Of a stretch of DNA of 64,000 nt, positions 46,421 to 57,963 are shown in pieces (position 1 is the first letter of the stretch; each line of letters starts with the position of its first letter). The translations under genes and the position numbers were made by a program. Origin of the DNA: Maratus speciosus (taxonomy: Eukaryota; Arthropoda; Arachnida; Araneae; Salticidae); the NCBI GenBank assembly GCA_963932465.1, contig OZ010795.1, forward strand, positions 522,417,451 to 522,481,450, given 5' to 3'. Below the pieces are notes generated by a model that was given only the letters and a program-made list of their open reading frames with translations, was not told the origin of the DNA and searched no databases.

Positions 46421-47306
46421 TTAATCTAAAAAAATCAATAAATGGAAAATGTTCGGATTTAGGTTACTGCCTGCGTCCAAACAGACATAGTGATAACTGT
46501 CCTGTTTCATGGGAACTCGCATCAAAAATAATGAGACATTTCGTGTATACACTATCTTCTTTGAATACCGTGTGGTGGGGTAAATAAAAAATCGGGTTGT
46601 TAGAATTTTCTTCTGACTTAGGAACAGTTTCAATAATTTTCATTTCTAAGTATTCATCTAAAATTTTACGATAATTTTCATATAAACTTGTGTCGCGTTT
46701 CATTCATTTTACGAGAGTATCGAGCCGTGTTTCAGCTATCTTGTAATTATTGTCTAATTGTTCCGAATTCCGTTCCCATGGGAGACAGATTTCATATCTG
46801 TTATTTGTAAACCGCACTCCTTCCCGAAATCTCTCTAGTATATCGTCATTTCTTACATTATCTGGATCATCCCTAATTCCTAATGTCTCTAAATCCCAAA
46901 AGGCCTTCAGATTTAATTCATCTTGATTTTCTAATAAATGGCAATTATATTTAGTTTCATTTTTATCATGTATAACTCCACCTGCAATCCATCCTAAATG
47001 AGAGTTTTCTAAAATTATAGAAGTGTCAGGAATTTTTATTTGACCAGCTAATAACAGTTCATAATATACATCTGCCCCCAATAACACCTGAATTCGCTGA
47101 GGTTCAAAACATCTTGGGTTAGCATACACTAAATTTTGTTGTAGGTGCAGATTTGAAGTCTCTGCGGTACACGTAGGGGTTAAATCTGTAATCTTAGGAA
47201 CTAAAAACATGTTAGAGGATTTTTTAAATGTTCTATCTTTGTTTGAAATTTCGGCATGTATTCTGTTTTTAATTTTACAGGTTGCATCATTAAATCCAGA
47301 AATCAC
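46421..47306 (-). pseudogene. BEL-1 protease end and reverse transcriptase start
   Basis: The frame 47306-46704 carries the LLGADVYYELLLAGQI and LGWIAGG blocks that follow the BEL protease (DUF1758/DUF1759-type). It then carries the linker with FWDLETLGI and RYEICLPWE. It ends at a TGA followed at once by the next segment in the same frame (SLYENYRKILDEYLEMKIIE, YLPHHTVFKED, FDASSHETGQLSL), so a single nonsense codon breaks it there. A frame change near 46490-46510 precedes CLDAGSNLNPNIF. Confidence 0.82.
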
Positions 47307-47379
47307 TGACTTTACTGTTTTTCTAGTCCCAGAATGTCTGCTGCAGAAAAAGTAACTAGAGATATGTTACTGGCTGTAT

Positions 47380-48770
47380 TTAATATTGCAACAAAAGGAA
47401 AAAAAAATAATTATTTTTTCCTTTCAAATAAACTACAGCTGTCGAAATTAACGCGTTATAGCTGGCGCCAGAGTCAGAATTTTGATCATAATTATTTTGA
47501 CAGCTCAAGGTCTTCGCGCTTGAAATAATTTCCACTGAATTAGTATTTATTTTTTCTTCATTTTTGATCTGAGGTTGATTCATAATATAATTACTTTGTT
47601 TATTTTCATAAGATTTCGAAAAAGTAGCTCCATGAAGTGTGGTATGGTGATTAGAAAAACATGTTTTGCATCTATTATTTAATTTATTACAACGGTTAAC
47701 TGTGTGATTAGATAAATAATTATAGCATAACTGTAATTTTCGTATTTGATTCAATCTTTCTTGAACCGATAAATCTAAATTTATTTGACATCGAAAAATG
47801 AAATGTGGTTGTTTACAAAATGCGCAGTTAAGTTTGTCATTTTGTAAAACACAATTTTTTGCTTAGTGGTCATTTCAAACCTAGGTTTCGTAACGATGTT
47901 GTTTTTTTGTACATTTTCTAAAGATTGAGCTCTTTTCAATAAAAAAATCAATAAAAACATTCCATTCAGGCAATTCATTACAGTTAAGAGACATTTCAAA
48001 AGCTTTTCTTGACTCATCGTCAATTCTTTGTAACACAAAATACATGAGAATGGATTCCGATAAATTGTTATGTTCCAGTCCTAACTGTTTCAAGGCTCTT
48101 AAGTGGCTCAATAAATTATCTACCAGATTGCGTGTTTCTTTCGCGTTTTCAATTTTTATTTTGTTATTACTCAATAATTCGGAAAAATGACTATTCACCA
48201 ATAATCTTTTGTTTTCAAATCGTTTTTTTAAAGCTTCGAATAAAGAAGTATAAGAATCATCAATATTTTGTAATTGTTTCACAGGGCCAGTAAAGGCTGA
48301 TTGTAAATAATACATCTTTTGCGCATTATTTAGCTCAACGTTATTATCAATTAATGTGGTGAATTGTAACTTAAAATTCATCCACTCTGTGTAACGACCC
48401 GAAAATTGGGGTAGATTAATTGACGGCAATTTGATTTTTGCCTCTTTAGAACTGCCTCTATCATTACTATTATTATGACTTTCAACATTAGAAATACTGG
48501 GCTTTATTAAATCAAGAAGACTTACTTCGATAGCTTCTAAATTGTTCTTCGATTTCGGTCAAGGAATTTTCAAACTACTGTAAATCCTCATCAGATATTA
48601 TAGAGTAGGCTTCGTTCCTTAATTCATCAGTCTTCTTTTTTTAACATTTGAAGAGAATTTAATTTCAGATCCAGTTCTTTAGGGCCGAGTTTCGCTTTCA
48701 ATGCATTTGATATTCTCGTAACCTGGCCGCGTATATTTCCACGTTTTCGATTCAGGACCACGGTTCCTGA
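47380..48770 (-). pseudogene. BEL-1 gag region with zinc-knuckle remnant
   Basis: The N-terminal part (about 48770-48630) has RKRGNIRGQVTRISNALKAK, a familiar BEL gag start. The frame 48429-47881 is the capsid region: LPQFSGRYTEWMNFKLQFTT, then MYYLQSAFTGPVKQLQNID, and a helical end with WNVFIDFFIEKS. After a frameshift near 47890-48040, the frame 47754-47380 keeps LCYNYLSNHTVNRCN and CKTCFSNHHTTLHG, a damaged pair of Cys/His knuckles (one Cys replaced). Three or more breaks occur. Confidence 0.8.
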
Positions 48771-48899
48771 AATCGCTGGAGTAGCAACAGACACTATATA
48801 TCTATAAATTCTATAACAAGGAAATTCGTCTAATCCAAGGGCGTTGATTCCATAAACAGTGTTTGAAATGAGCGCTGCGGCCCGAAGGGCCAAAAAATT

Positions 48900-49203
48900 T
48901 GTCGGCGATAGCTCTAAAATGGACTGTAGAAAATAGTTAAAGATACTAAATGAAATGTGTTGCGTACTAGATGGATTTCCACATTTACAACACATAACAA
49001 AAACATTTATTATTTACGAAAAAATATTCCAAAGGGACTGGCAGTGGTTGGTACACTGCGCTTACGTCTTAAGAACACATCTTACTCAACTTCATCTACT
49101 CATCGCTCTTACTCATCTGTCGGGGAATTTTCGCCCGCACTCCTTTCAGTCAAGAGCGCTTGCAGCGCCCTCTCACTATCAATTATGATGCACGGAGGAA
49201 ACA
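48900..49203 (-). repeat. 5' LTR of BEL-1
   Basis: Upstream LTR in the sense of transcription. TTTTTTGGCCCTTCGGGCC follows it on the minus strand as the likely primer-binding region, and is itself a dyad. Confidence 0.9.
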
Positions 49204-49208
49204 GCTTA

Positions 49209-50812
49209 GTTTTTTTTTTTTACTTGCACAAACTCTGTATTGTCGTAGGGGTTTTTTACATTGACCGCTGGTCACTATATTTACTAGTTTATGCTTTCCG
49301 AAACTTGCCAGTCTTCCGGAATGATCAAATCGGGATGTGGTTCTTGTGGGTTCAGAATTAGGTAGATCCTTACCTTGTTCTTCAGTTTCGCTGTCTTCTA
49401 TCAATGAAAGTGCCGCTTTGTGCAGAAAATTTTTATATGTAATCTTCTGTCCGTTCAGAGTTGTATATACTTTAAAGGAGTTAAAAAGTGCACAATTGAT
49501 GAAGAGCATTACGACACGTTTCGTCCATTTTTTTTGTTTTCCTAAAAATTGAGTAATAGGACAGATATTGATCTGCGCGATCTACGCCCTTCATATATTT
49601 ATTATAATCTATTATTGAAATAGGTTTCTGTATGGGGCAATCTGATGTCCTGCTTCTGTTTCTAGATTCCGCCATTTGTGCAGAATGTATTGTCGATATC
49701 ATGTTTAGATTCCTTTTGCCATTATTCCATACTTGTAATAAAATATGGTCATTTCTAAGAAATTGATGTTGGCCTCTTGAAAGCTTGACTGTTTGAAGTA
49801 TTTAAGGAAGACCTCTGTTCTTTCGAATCGTCCCGCACACTCGCAATTTATTTTTAAAAATTTCTTTAGCTATGTTGACACTATTATAATAATTATCTTG
49901 ATATATATGGTGCCACATGTTCTTATATGGTCCAATGACCGATAATACTGTCTCTTCTAATTTTTTTCCATCAGCGGCATACACACAAATGTTGGATACG
50001 TATCCTGTACGAGCTTCAGACAGCACTCTAACCACTATTCCATATTTTGTAATTTTTGCCGGATTATATGTTTTGATTGACAGTCTACCTCTCCATGGAA
50101 TTAAACATTCATCTAGAGACAATTGTTGATCTGGTTTATATACGTTGTTAAATTTTTCCTTGAAATAATCAATGACAGGTTGGACCTTCACCAGCCTATG
50201 CGAATTGGGAGAAATATAGTTATTATTACAAAAATGCCAGCTTTGCATTATTTGTAAAAATCTGATCCTGCTCATAACCTTTGAGAACAACGGCGTTTCT
50301 ATAGATGGGTCTGTAGATCAATAATCGTAGAGAACGTCCTTCTTTACTTGTCCCATGAGAATGATCAGACCCAAAAATTTATTCATTTCAGTCACCGTGA
50401 CGTCTTTCCATTTTTTCGTTTTTGATGTAATTCTATATTTTTACACAATTTGATAATGATATCTATTAGACTCCCTCACGAAGTGCTCAATCAGGTCACT
50501 TCCAATGAATAAATTCACAATATCCATTACGCTTTCGGAGGAACTTGGCATAATTTTTACGCCAGAGCTGCCTTCGAAAGGTTCCAAAATTATACTCTTG
50601 TCGTTCGTTGACCATGTATCATTGTTGTCTTCAACATTATTATTCATGTCCTCGTCTTCTGAATCACTGTATATTAGCAGTACAGGACGTCGCTTTCGAA
50701 TGGCTATACTACTGCTATCACTTTCGTCATCAGTACTACTTGCTGAACGGCAGTCAAGACAATCTGACAGGTCGTCGAGATAAAACTCGCCGAGACTATC
50801 CTTTCCATTCAT
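49209..50812 (-). pseudogene. piggyBac-1 transposase, main part
   Basis: Minus strand. An acidic N-terminus (50812-50441, DDLSDCLDCRSASSTDDESD) precedes the core. The core has the first catalytic Asp in QQLSLDECLIPWRGR, the second in IYQDNYYNSVNIAK, both within 50290-49802, and the third in DYNKYMKGVDRADQYLSYY (49702-49481). The C-terminal part (49509-49209) ends in the first half of the zinc domain, cut by BEL-1. In-frame stops lie at about 50440, 50318 and 49802, and a one-base shift lies near 49500. All catalytic residues remain but the gene is dead. Confidence 0.88.
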
Positions 50813-50926
50813 TTCTAAGGGCTAAAGCTTATAAAAAAGCACCGATTATCTGAATAAGGAATGCGAAATGCTTGCTGCTTGCTACTTGTCAATCTAACCT
50901 AACCAAATCTAACAGAAAGATCAAAA

Positions 50927-51043
50927 GTCGATTAATCGACGGCCGGTCGGTAAGCGCTGAGGAGCAAACGTCGAATAATCGACGGCCCGTCGGTAAGCGC
51001 TAGGGAGCAAACGTCGATTAATCGACGGCCGGTCGGTAAAGTG
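50927..51043. repeat. Subterminal repeats of piggyBac-1 (42-43 bp period)
   Basis: TCGATTAATCGAC (or TCGAATAATCGAC) followed by GGCCGGTCGGTAA recurs at 50928, 50971 and 51013. The last copy runs into the terminal inverted repeat. Each unit contains a GTCGATTAATCGAC palindrome around TTAA and a copy of the terminal core CCGGTCGGTAA. Confidence 0.85.
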
Positions 51044-51879
51044 TTAAGATATTTTGATTAACCCTCTCGCTGCGTATTTTTTATTTTTTTTAACCAAACT
51101 ATGTTAAGAAATTGCTCATTTATTTTATAAAATATTAGCTAATAATCGCAGTGTTGCCCGGTGCAGCAATCTTCACACAGAATGACCCTTTAAAGAACCA
51201 AAAATTTGTATGATTTTATACTTTAAGCCCATTTTGTTGGTTTTGTATTTTTTAATTAAAAAATCGCAAAAAACATTGAATTGAAAGTATACGCTATTTA
51301 GAATTTTATTTTTTGTGTAATTTTAGAATCTATGCGTACTTAAAGCGAGCGAAACCTCGAAAAAACATTCAGGTTTTTACTGATATCGTAAAAAATTTCA
51401 CGCATTTTATTTTGTAAATAAAAATATTTTTACCCGTTCGAACGTTTCAAAATTTTAGTAGGTGATACAAATCTGGTCTATTGAGATGCTCTAAAAAGAT
51501 TGTGTTAAAATACGGAAGTTTTGTTACTTTTAGTGCAGGAAAAGTATCGTCTCCTTGAGGTGCGAAGTCACCTGCGTTTGTAGGTATATTTTAAAAGGTT
51601 AAAACTCATATTTTTTAAAACCGATTGAACCATCAAATAGAAGAAGATTTCACCTTTGAGAACATATTTTTGGTTTATATGAACCTCTAAATTTGCACGC
51701 TGGAAGTCACATCGCAAAAAAGCACTAAATATTTTAAGGATTACATCGACATTTAACACAGTTTTGCAGTGTTGTCATCTACAGTTGTAAAAAGAAACAA
51801 ATAGCTACTTTTCCATTTCAGTCTGCATATCTTTAGAAATTTAGGATTTCTTTTCCAGAAAATTTCAACATTGGTCCTT

Positions 51880-51880
<1 letters not shown>

Positions 51881-51924
<44 letters not shown>
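51881..51924. repeat. A44 homopolymer
   Basis: Uninterrupted A run within repeat F. Confidence 0.9.
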
Positions 51925-51927
<3 letters not shown>

Positions 51928-52237
51928 CTAACTTGTTAAAAATAAATGACCCAATTTGTCTGCATCTTTAGAAATTCAAAATTTATTTATTTTTATTTAT
52001 TTTTTATGGATGCATATAAATGTGACCCTGAAGATTAAATAAAATGAAATTCCTTTTATTTATAAACAGAAATTTTCAACTTAGCTCCTTCAATAAAATA
52101 ATATTTTTCTTTCACTACTTTAATAAAAATAAATGCCCCAATTTGTCTGCATATTTTTAGAAATTGAAAATTTATTTATTTTTATTTATTTTCTTATGGT
52201 TGCATATAAATGTACATAAAAAGTGTAATTGCAAATA

Positions 52238-52290
52238 AACATCGACTCAGGGACCTTTAGTCAGTCCGATGCTCTAACCACTGGACCAAG
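52238..52290 (-). pseudogene. tRNA-derived fragment
   Basis: Minus strand: GGTCCAGTGGTTAGAGCATC is a good D-arm and box A. CGGACTGACTAAAGGTCC resembles an anticodon arm, and TGAGTCGATGTT a degraded box B. The acceptor stem is absent. Probably the head of an old SINE. Confidence 0.4.
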
Positions 52291-53371
52291 ATAAATACAG
52301 GAAAGGTACTGAAATTTAGATCCTTTTTCATTTCGATGCTCACTGGACATGCGCATCGATGACTGGGGTGAGATAGCTATTTCTTTATGAGAGTGGATTC
52401 AGATTTTAGTTAATTACTCAGCTAATATTTAGAATTTTAAAATTCTGAAAATCATGTGCATCAGTAGAGACTTTGGGATTATTCTCACAAAAATGTTGAG
52501 CCTCGTACGTGCCTAGATTTCGCTAGCCATCGCAGATATACACACACAGACAGATAGAGCGGTGTGTTCTTTTATTAGTATAGATTTCAATATTTCTGTA
52601 TATGTTTTAGAGTTAAAATGAGTAAAATTCTTTTGCGAAAGGTTTCTTTTATTTTAATATAGAATTAGATCATAAAAAAAAGATCGCGGAAAGCGTGGGT
52701 TGAGCAAATTTTGCTACTTTTATGTTGCCCGTGGAAAACTCGGGATGCACAGCGAGAGGATTAATATGTAGACCATTGATGATGCCAAGATTAGGTCGAT
52801 CCAGGGTGCAACAATAACTGCAGATACAGTAATTTGCGCAAATGTAATCTTTTCAATGTTAAAAATAATTCGATTTTAAAGTCCAAATGTTGTAAGTTTT
52901 GCGAAGAGAAACAAACTTTGAAAGGAAAAAGTCCTTCCGGCCAGTGCCTGGAGGAAGAGGTAGCTTTCATATTCCTTATTTTAAAAAAGCCAACTTATAT
53001 TATTCGAACACACGAAGCTCAATTTAGTGGAAACCGAATATAGGAGATTCAATACTAATTTTTATCAATACTAAATCATTATGAATGAGAATTTCGCGAA
53101 ATTAGTGAGCTTTATCCAAGCTGCTTTTATTTAAAGTAACTTATATTTGACTGCCAAATACGGCGATTTCTTAAAGTGCCTGTCATTTTAAGACAACATG
53201 GTGGATGAGGCTAACCAGTGAACTTGGTCGAGACCTTAGTAATTGCTGTGCACATGCTCACTCACATCGGAAACGGTTGATATATACGAGTGCTGTCGAA
53301 CGCAAAAAATCATTTTTTTCAAAATGTCACCCACATTAGAAATTGAAACTGCTATATCGGAACCATTTTTC

Positions 53372-53955
53372 AATTCCTACTATTAGCTCACACTCTCCCT
53401 ATATTTATTTATATATTTATATATTTATCTTGTACAAATTTTCAATCGTTAATAAAATACTCATTATTCATCCTATCAGGTTGAAATAATTTTTTTTTAA
53501 ACTTGTACTGGATGACAAATGATGTTAATAAAGTTTTTTCAAATATTAATTAATTAATTAAATTTTAATTAATTAATTTTAGTTTTGCATGGGAAACAAA
53601 ATGGCCGCCATTGGTTATTGAATTTCAATGAAAGTATTTTCAATAAGGGTTACCATAGGGGGGGGGGGGACCCTGTTACCTGTCGCCAAATACAGCCAAG
53701 TTTGTCGCCAACTTGGCGATATATCGCCAAAATTGGCGGCCAAAATGATTCGCCAAAAGTGACGCCAACTTGGCGATATCTGTAATATTTCGCCAAATTC
53801 CCATAGAGTTCCATTGTAAACCTACTTGCTTATAGAAAATCAACAAATTGAGATATTTTAATGCAACAAAAACTAAAATTAGCTTGATTATATTAAATTT
53901 TTCTTTGATGGCCTAAGTAGGAATTGACTTTAAAAACAAAATTTTTTATATTACT
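53372..53955. other. Sequence interrupting element G; holds TCGCCAA/TTGGCGA dyads
   Basis: Not part of the 327-bp family. A G-run (about 53660-53669) precedes a 130-bp cluster of CGCCAA and TTGGCG words, including the perfect dyad TCGCCAACTTGGCGA. No coding frame is convincing. It may be a small element, but I found no clear ends. Confidence 0.5.
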
Positions 53956-53989
53956 TGTTTAAGATAAAGTCAAACAAAAAACGCCCCTG

Positions 53990-55478
53990 AATGATGAATA
54001 ATGCCACCTCACTTTAAATATATTTTTTTTTTATTTGATGGCCGCCATTTTGAAACAAGATGGCTGATGAAGCTGGCCAGCGAACTTGGTCGAGGTACTG
54101 ATGTATACTATCCACATGCCTTCTTACATCGAAATAGGCGAATACGTGTGTTACCGCGTGACAAATACAAGATCGTTTCAAAGTGTTAGCCATACTAGAA
54201 ATTCAAAGTGCTATAATTCAACCATTTTTTAAGATATAAGCAAAAGAACAAATTTTCAGAAACAGAAACTGCTCCAGAATCTCTGTATCAAGGCCAAACT
54301 CATAAAAAAAATCTTTTTCATTTTCCAATTTTTTAATACCCTAAATTAATTTTTTTTAAATGGCAACCCTTTCGAAACAAGATGGCGAACGAAGCTGGCC
54401 AACGAACTCGGTCGAGACATTGGTATGTACTATGTACAGAGACAGACCAAGTTACATCCAAATCGGTTCATAAATACGCCTGTTATCGCGTGACAAAAAT
54501 CAGGTCATTTTAAAATGTCAGCCACAATAGAAATACAAATGCTATAACTCAGTCATTTTTTTAGATATAAACGAAACAAAACATGTTCCGGAATCTTTGT
54601 ATTAAGTTAAAACACATACAAAAAAATCTTTTTCATTTTCTAAGTTTTTGGTATCTCATTTTAAATTTTATTTATTTTTTATTTTTTTAAATGGCCGCCA
54701 TTTTGAAACTAGATGGCGGATGAAGCTGGCCAACGAACTCGGTCGAGATATTTGTACGTACTATGTACACGCCAAGGTACATCCAAATACGTTCATAAAT
54801 ACGCCTGTTATAACGCGAGAAAAATCAGTTTCAAAATGTCAGCCACGCTAGAAATTCAAAATGCTATAACTCAGCCATTTTTTAAGATATAGACGAAACA
54901 AAAACTGCTCCCGAATCTTTTTATCAAGGTCAAACACATAAAAAAAAATAATTTTTCAATTTTCAGTTTTTTGGTATCACATTTCAAATTTAAATTTTTC
55001 TTAAAAATTTAAATGACCGCCATTTTTAAACAAGATGGCGGATGAAGCTGGCAAACGAACTCGGTCGAGACATTGGTATGTACTATGTATAAACGAAGTT
55101 ACATCCAAATCGGTTCATAAATACACCTTTTATCGCGTGACAAAATTCAGGACGTTTAAAAATGTCAGCCATGCTAGAAATTCAAAATGCTATAACTCAG
55201 CCATTTTTTAAGATATAGACGAAACAAAAACTGCTCCGGAGTCTTTGTATAAAGGTCAAATACATAAGAAAAAAATATTTTTCCGTTTTCAATATTTTGG
55301 TACCACATTTCAAATTTAAAATTTTTTAAAATATTTTAAATGGACGCCATTTTGAAACAAAATGGCGGATGAAGCTGGCCAACGAACTCGGTCGAAACAT
55401 TGGTAGGTACTATGTACACACCGAATTACATCCAAATCGGATCATATATACGAGAGTTACAGTATGACAAAGGTCAGA
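53990..55478 (+). repeat. Five ~327-bp tandem repeats (element G)
   Basis: GATGAAGC/GAACGAAGC with GAACTCGGTCGAGA recurs near 54068, 54390, 54720, 55042 and 55370. Frames at 54001-54189 and 54648-54851 cover single units and both include a NELGRD- or SELGRG-like stretch. I do not regard them as genes. Confidence 0.85.
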
Positions 55479-57040
55479 TAGATATATATATATATAATAA
55501 TTTTTTTGACGTGTAGACTTAGTCCTGTAAACATGATTACAGAATGAAAGTTTAACCGTGGTACTCTTGTAAATAGATATGAGTTAGATAGATAGAACTT
55601 GTAAATATATATTAAATCTAATACTCGTAACTACTTTCAGGTAGCTTTCATTACAAAAAGCTACCTATTGCAGCCGTTCGGAGGAACGCGATTTCAAAAC
55701 ATTTTGGTACATTTTCATCGATCATGACCCCCAGACCCCGAAACCACCCTCCGTTCAAAATTTATATACATATATATATAACCATTAATTAAACATAACC
55801 TACCACCGTCAAATATTATGAATTAAAGCTGTAAGTATATTAAAAAAAAAAAAATATATTATAAGAATTATTATGGAATAAAAAGAAAAAAGTGGAAACC
55901 GACAAAAAATGGATAAGCTTATATATTGAATTACGTTGTCAAGGGCACAGAATTCAATGATATAAGCAAAATGGTTGTTTTCTGTGAGAAAAATAAGCTA
56001 AAGCTAAAAAATATTTTCCCCTGTGCCCAAACAACCATTAAAATCAAGTGAATTGATTAAAAATGAAAACAGAATAGAAACAAATAATATGAAAATGAAG
56101 AATCAATAAAACCTATTTAAATATTTATAGGATATAAAACATAAATAATAAACACCATACCGATTAATATTTCAGTATTTTACAAATATCCACGCGCACA
56201 TGTCTACCAGAATATCATAAAGATTAAGGTGAATAAAACAGTTAAGAAATCACAGTAATTGATACCAAAGGATGCAGTTAATACATTTTGAAATAAATTT
56301 TGAAATACCTTGTCAAATACATTTAATATAATATAAAATAAATAGATAGTAATTACATTATTTAAAATGCACTATTAAATTAATTAATAACTGTTTAACA
56401 ATATCGTCAAAATTTAGCTAAAAATACCCCCTGGTGTAGAAAATTATAACTGAAATGGAGCTAGAAAAATTAAAATTTAGAGCTATCTTAAAAAGACAAA
56501 TTTTGGTGCTGCCATCTAGTATTACTTTTATTCAACTGTCACAAGATAAATATTTGTAAGCATTTGAATGTAAATAATTTTATAAACAGCAAAACCAAAC
56601 ATATCCTTATATATAGATAATTATAAACCTAATATAAACCACACAATGTATTAAAAAAAAACTATTGTTAATAAAATTTAAAAGCATACAAAATATTCTA
56701 TTAGCTAACTTATTTAAACTAAACTAAGAATTTAAATAATTCTAGAACATTGATAATATATAACATACTATATGCTATATGCTATTACTATATGCTATTA
56801 CTATATGCTATAAAACAAAATAAATTCAGTAATAATGAATATAAATAATTATTAAAAATAATATAAAAATTATTTTTTAAATCAATTATATATAATATAA
56901 GATAATTATAAAATGAACAGGAAATAAAAAACATATGGAAGTATATAGAAGGTTAAATTATACTTAAATTCCCATTACTTAAAAAGCACAAATATAGAGT
57001 GTGGATTATTTTCATACATCCATAAAAATCCAAAAAGTAT

Positions 57041-57415
57041 GAATGTGGGACATCTGATCAATCTGCAATTACTCGATTTCCAGTTGATTATCCCACTAAT
57101 TTGGAATTATCGGAAAACCTTTTATCTAACAATACAATTAACTTCTTAGATCTTAAAATTACAATAAAAGACAACAAAACAATCATAGATTTATATGACA
57201 AACGTAAAGAATTTAAATTCAAAGTTAATACATTTACAAATTTTAAATCTTGTCTACATCATTCTGTATTTCGCAATATAATACTTAATCATTTATATAG
57301 AATAAAATATTTATGTTCTTCTCCTCTAATTAACAATAATATTAAAAAACTAATTTATGATGCATTAAATCATGGTTTTCCAAAAAAATTCATAAATTCA
57401 TTAATATACAATTAG
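57041..57415 (+). pseudogene. C-terminal fragment of a reverse-transcriptase-like protein
   Basis: The frame begins in the left arm (NVGTSDQSAITRFPV) and crosses into the palindrome centre. INFLDLKITIKDNK resembles the FLDxxI strand of Penelope-like and related reverse transcriptases. DLYDKRKEFKFKVN, LHHSVFRNIILNHLYRIKYL and LIYDALNHGFPKKFI follow, the usual tail with a conserved small helix and GFP/GYP turn. The palm with the catalytic Asp residues is absent. The only ATG-like start is TTG at 57101, so no start is supported. Family-level placement is inference. Confidence 0.45.
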
Positions 57416-57963
57416 TACTTTTCTTACATGATCTTTTAAAACAAATTAACACATGCGTAAACAAGATTACAAAAAAAATTATTAAAAAAAAATATCTATA
57501 AAAAATTAAAAATTGTAAAATATAATAAAAAAATTATTATAGGTTGGTTGGGTGGGTAGATGTTAGAGTACGGAGGAGGGTGGTGTTGTCTGGATAATAC
57601 GCAATGGTTAATATATAAAAAAGGGGGGCTTTTGTATTACTATATTTTTGATACGTATTTTATATGGATGTTGATTTGATATTTTATATGTAATTGGAGA
57701 ATTTCATTAATATTATAATTAGCTTAATTATTGATTAATCTAATTTACAATCATTTGTTATTAAATTTTAATTTACTAAGGACAATATCATATTAATTAC
57801 TAATAGTATGCCATTTTTATAGTGATTAATATACATATAAGTATGTTTAATATAAATATAGTTATACTGTATGTATTAAAATTGGGTAATTATTTTTATT
57901 ATTATTCCTCTATTCTTTTTAATATTTATCTATTTTCAATTTATTATCGGTTTAATGTTTATG
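57416..57963. other. Rest of the palindrome centre
   Basis: AT-rich, with a G-rich island near 57541-57585 (GGTTGGTTGGGTGGGTAG). The frame 57822-58043 has no family landmark. Confidence 0.45.

Larger units (their letters stand above)
42892..49203 (-). mobile_element. BEL/Pao LTR retrotransposon, full length but decayed (BEL-1)
   Basis: Two 304-bp LTRs start TGTCGGCG and end GAGGAAACA, with a GCTTA target duplication on both sides (42887-42891, 49204-49208). A polypurine-like GGGGGAG lies next to the 3' LTR on the minus strand. The interior encodes gag, protease, reverse transcriptase, RNase H and integrase in BEL/Pao order, on the minus strand. I count 14 differences between the LTRs over 304 bp (about 95% identity), and pol has several breaks, so it is not young. 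Confidence 0.92.
42492..51043 (-). mobile_element. piggyBac transposon (piggyBac-1) split by BEL-1
   Basis: Perfect 15-bp inverted ends (CACTTTACCGACCGG at 42492-42506; its inverse at 51029-51043) are flanked by TTAA at 42488-42491 and 51044-51047. Without the inserted BEL element it would be about 2.2 kb, normal for piggyBac. The transposase is on the minus strand and broken. Repeats of the terminal motif lie inside the right end. Confidence 0.9.
51048..52592 (-). repeat. Decayed repeat element F with A-run and ~190-bp duplications
   Basis: On the minus strand, a TCTATACTAATAAAAGAACA start near 52590 is followed by CTGTCTGTGTGTG, a common start of non-coding arthropod repeats. Farther left, AATTTGTCTGCAT...TTTAGAAATT...TTTATTTATTTTTATTT blocks recur near 51815, 51950 and 52140. 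The element has no clear left end and no coding frame. Confidence 0.45.
52931..55490 (+). mobile_element. Hairpin-ended element G (327-bp-repeat family), interrupted and without clear 3' end
   Basis: After an A-run, the CCTTCCGGCCAGTGCC hairpin and AGGTAGCTTTC (52958-52968) mark the same 5' end as elements A and B. Sequence matches B up to about 53371, breaks over 53372-53955, then continues with five units to a TA run at 55478-55490. The 3' module is not next to it. The nearest one in this orientation is at 59210-59346, beyond the large palindrome. Confidence 0.65.

Noticed and set aside
46159..46587. 142-codon plus-strand frame
   Set aside because: It is antisense to the BEL-1 reverse transcriptase.
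54001..54851. Two frames with SELGRG/NELGRD as a repeated small protein
   Set aside because: Most sister units break the frame and lack a start. Kept only as a possible coding fossil in the findings.
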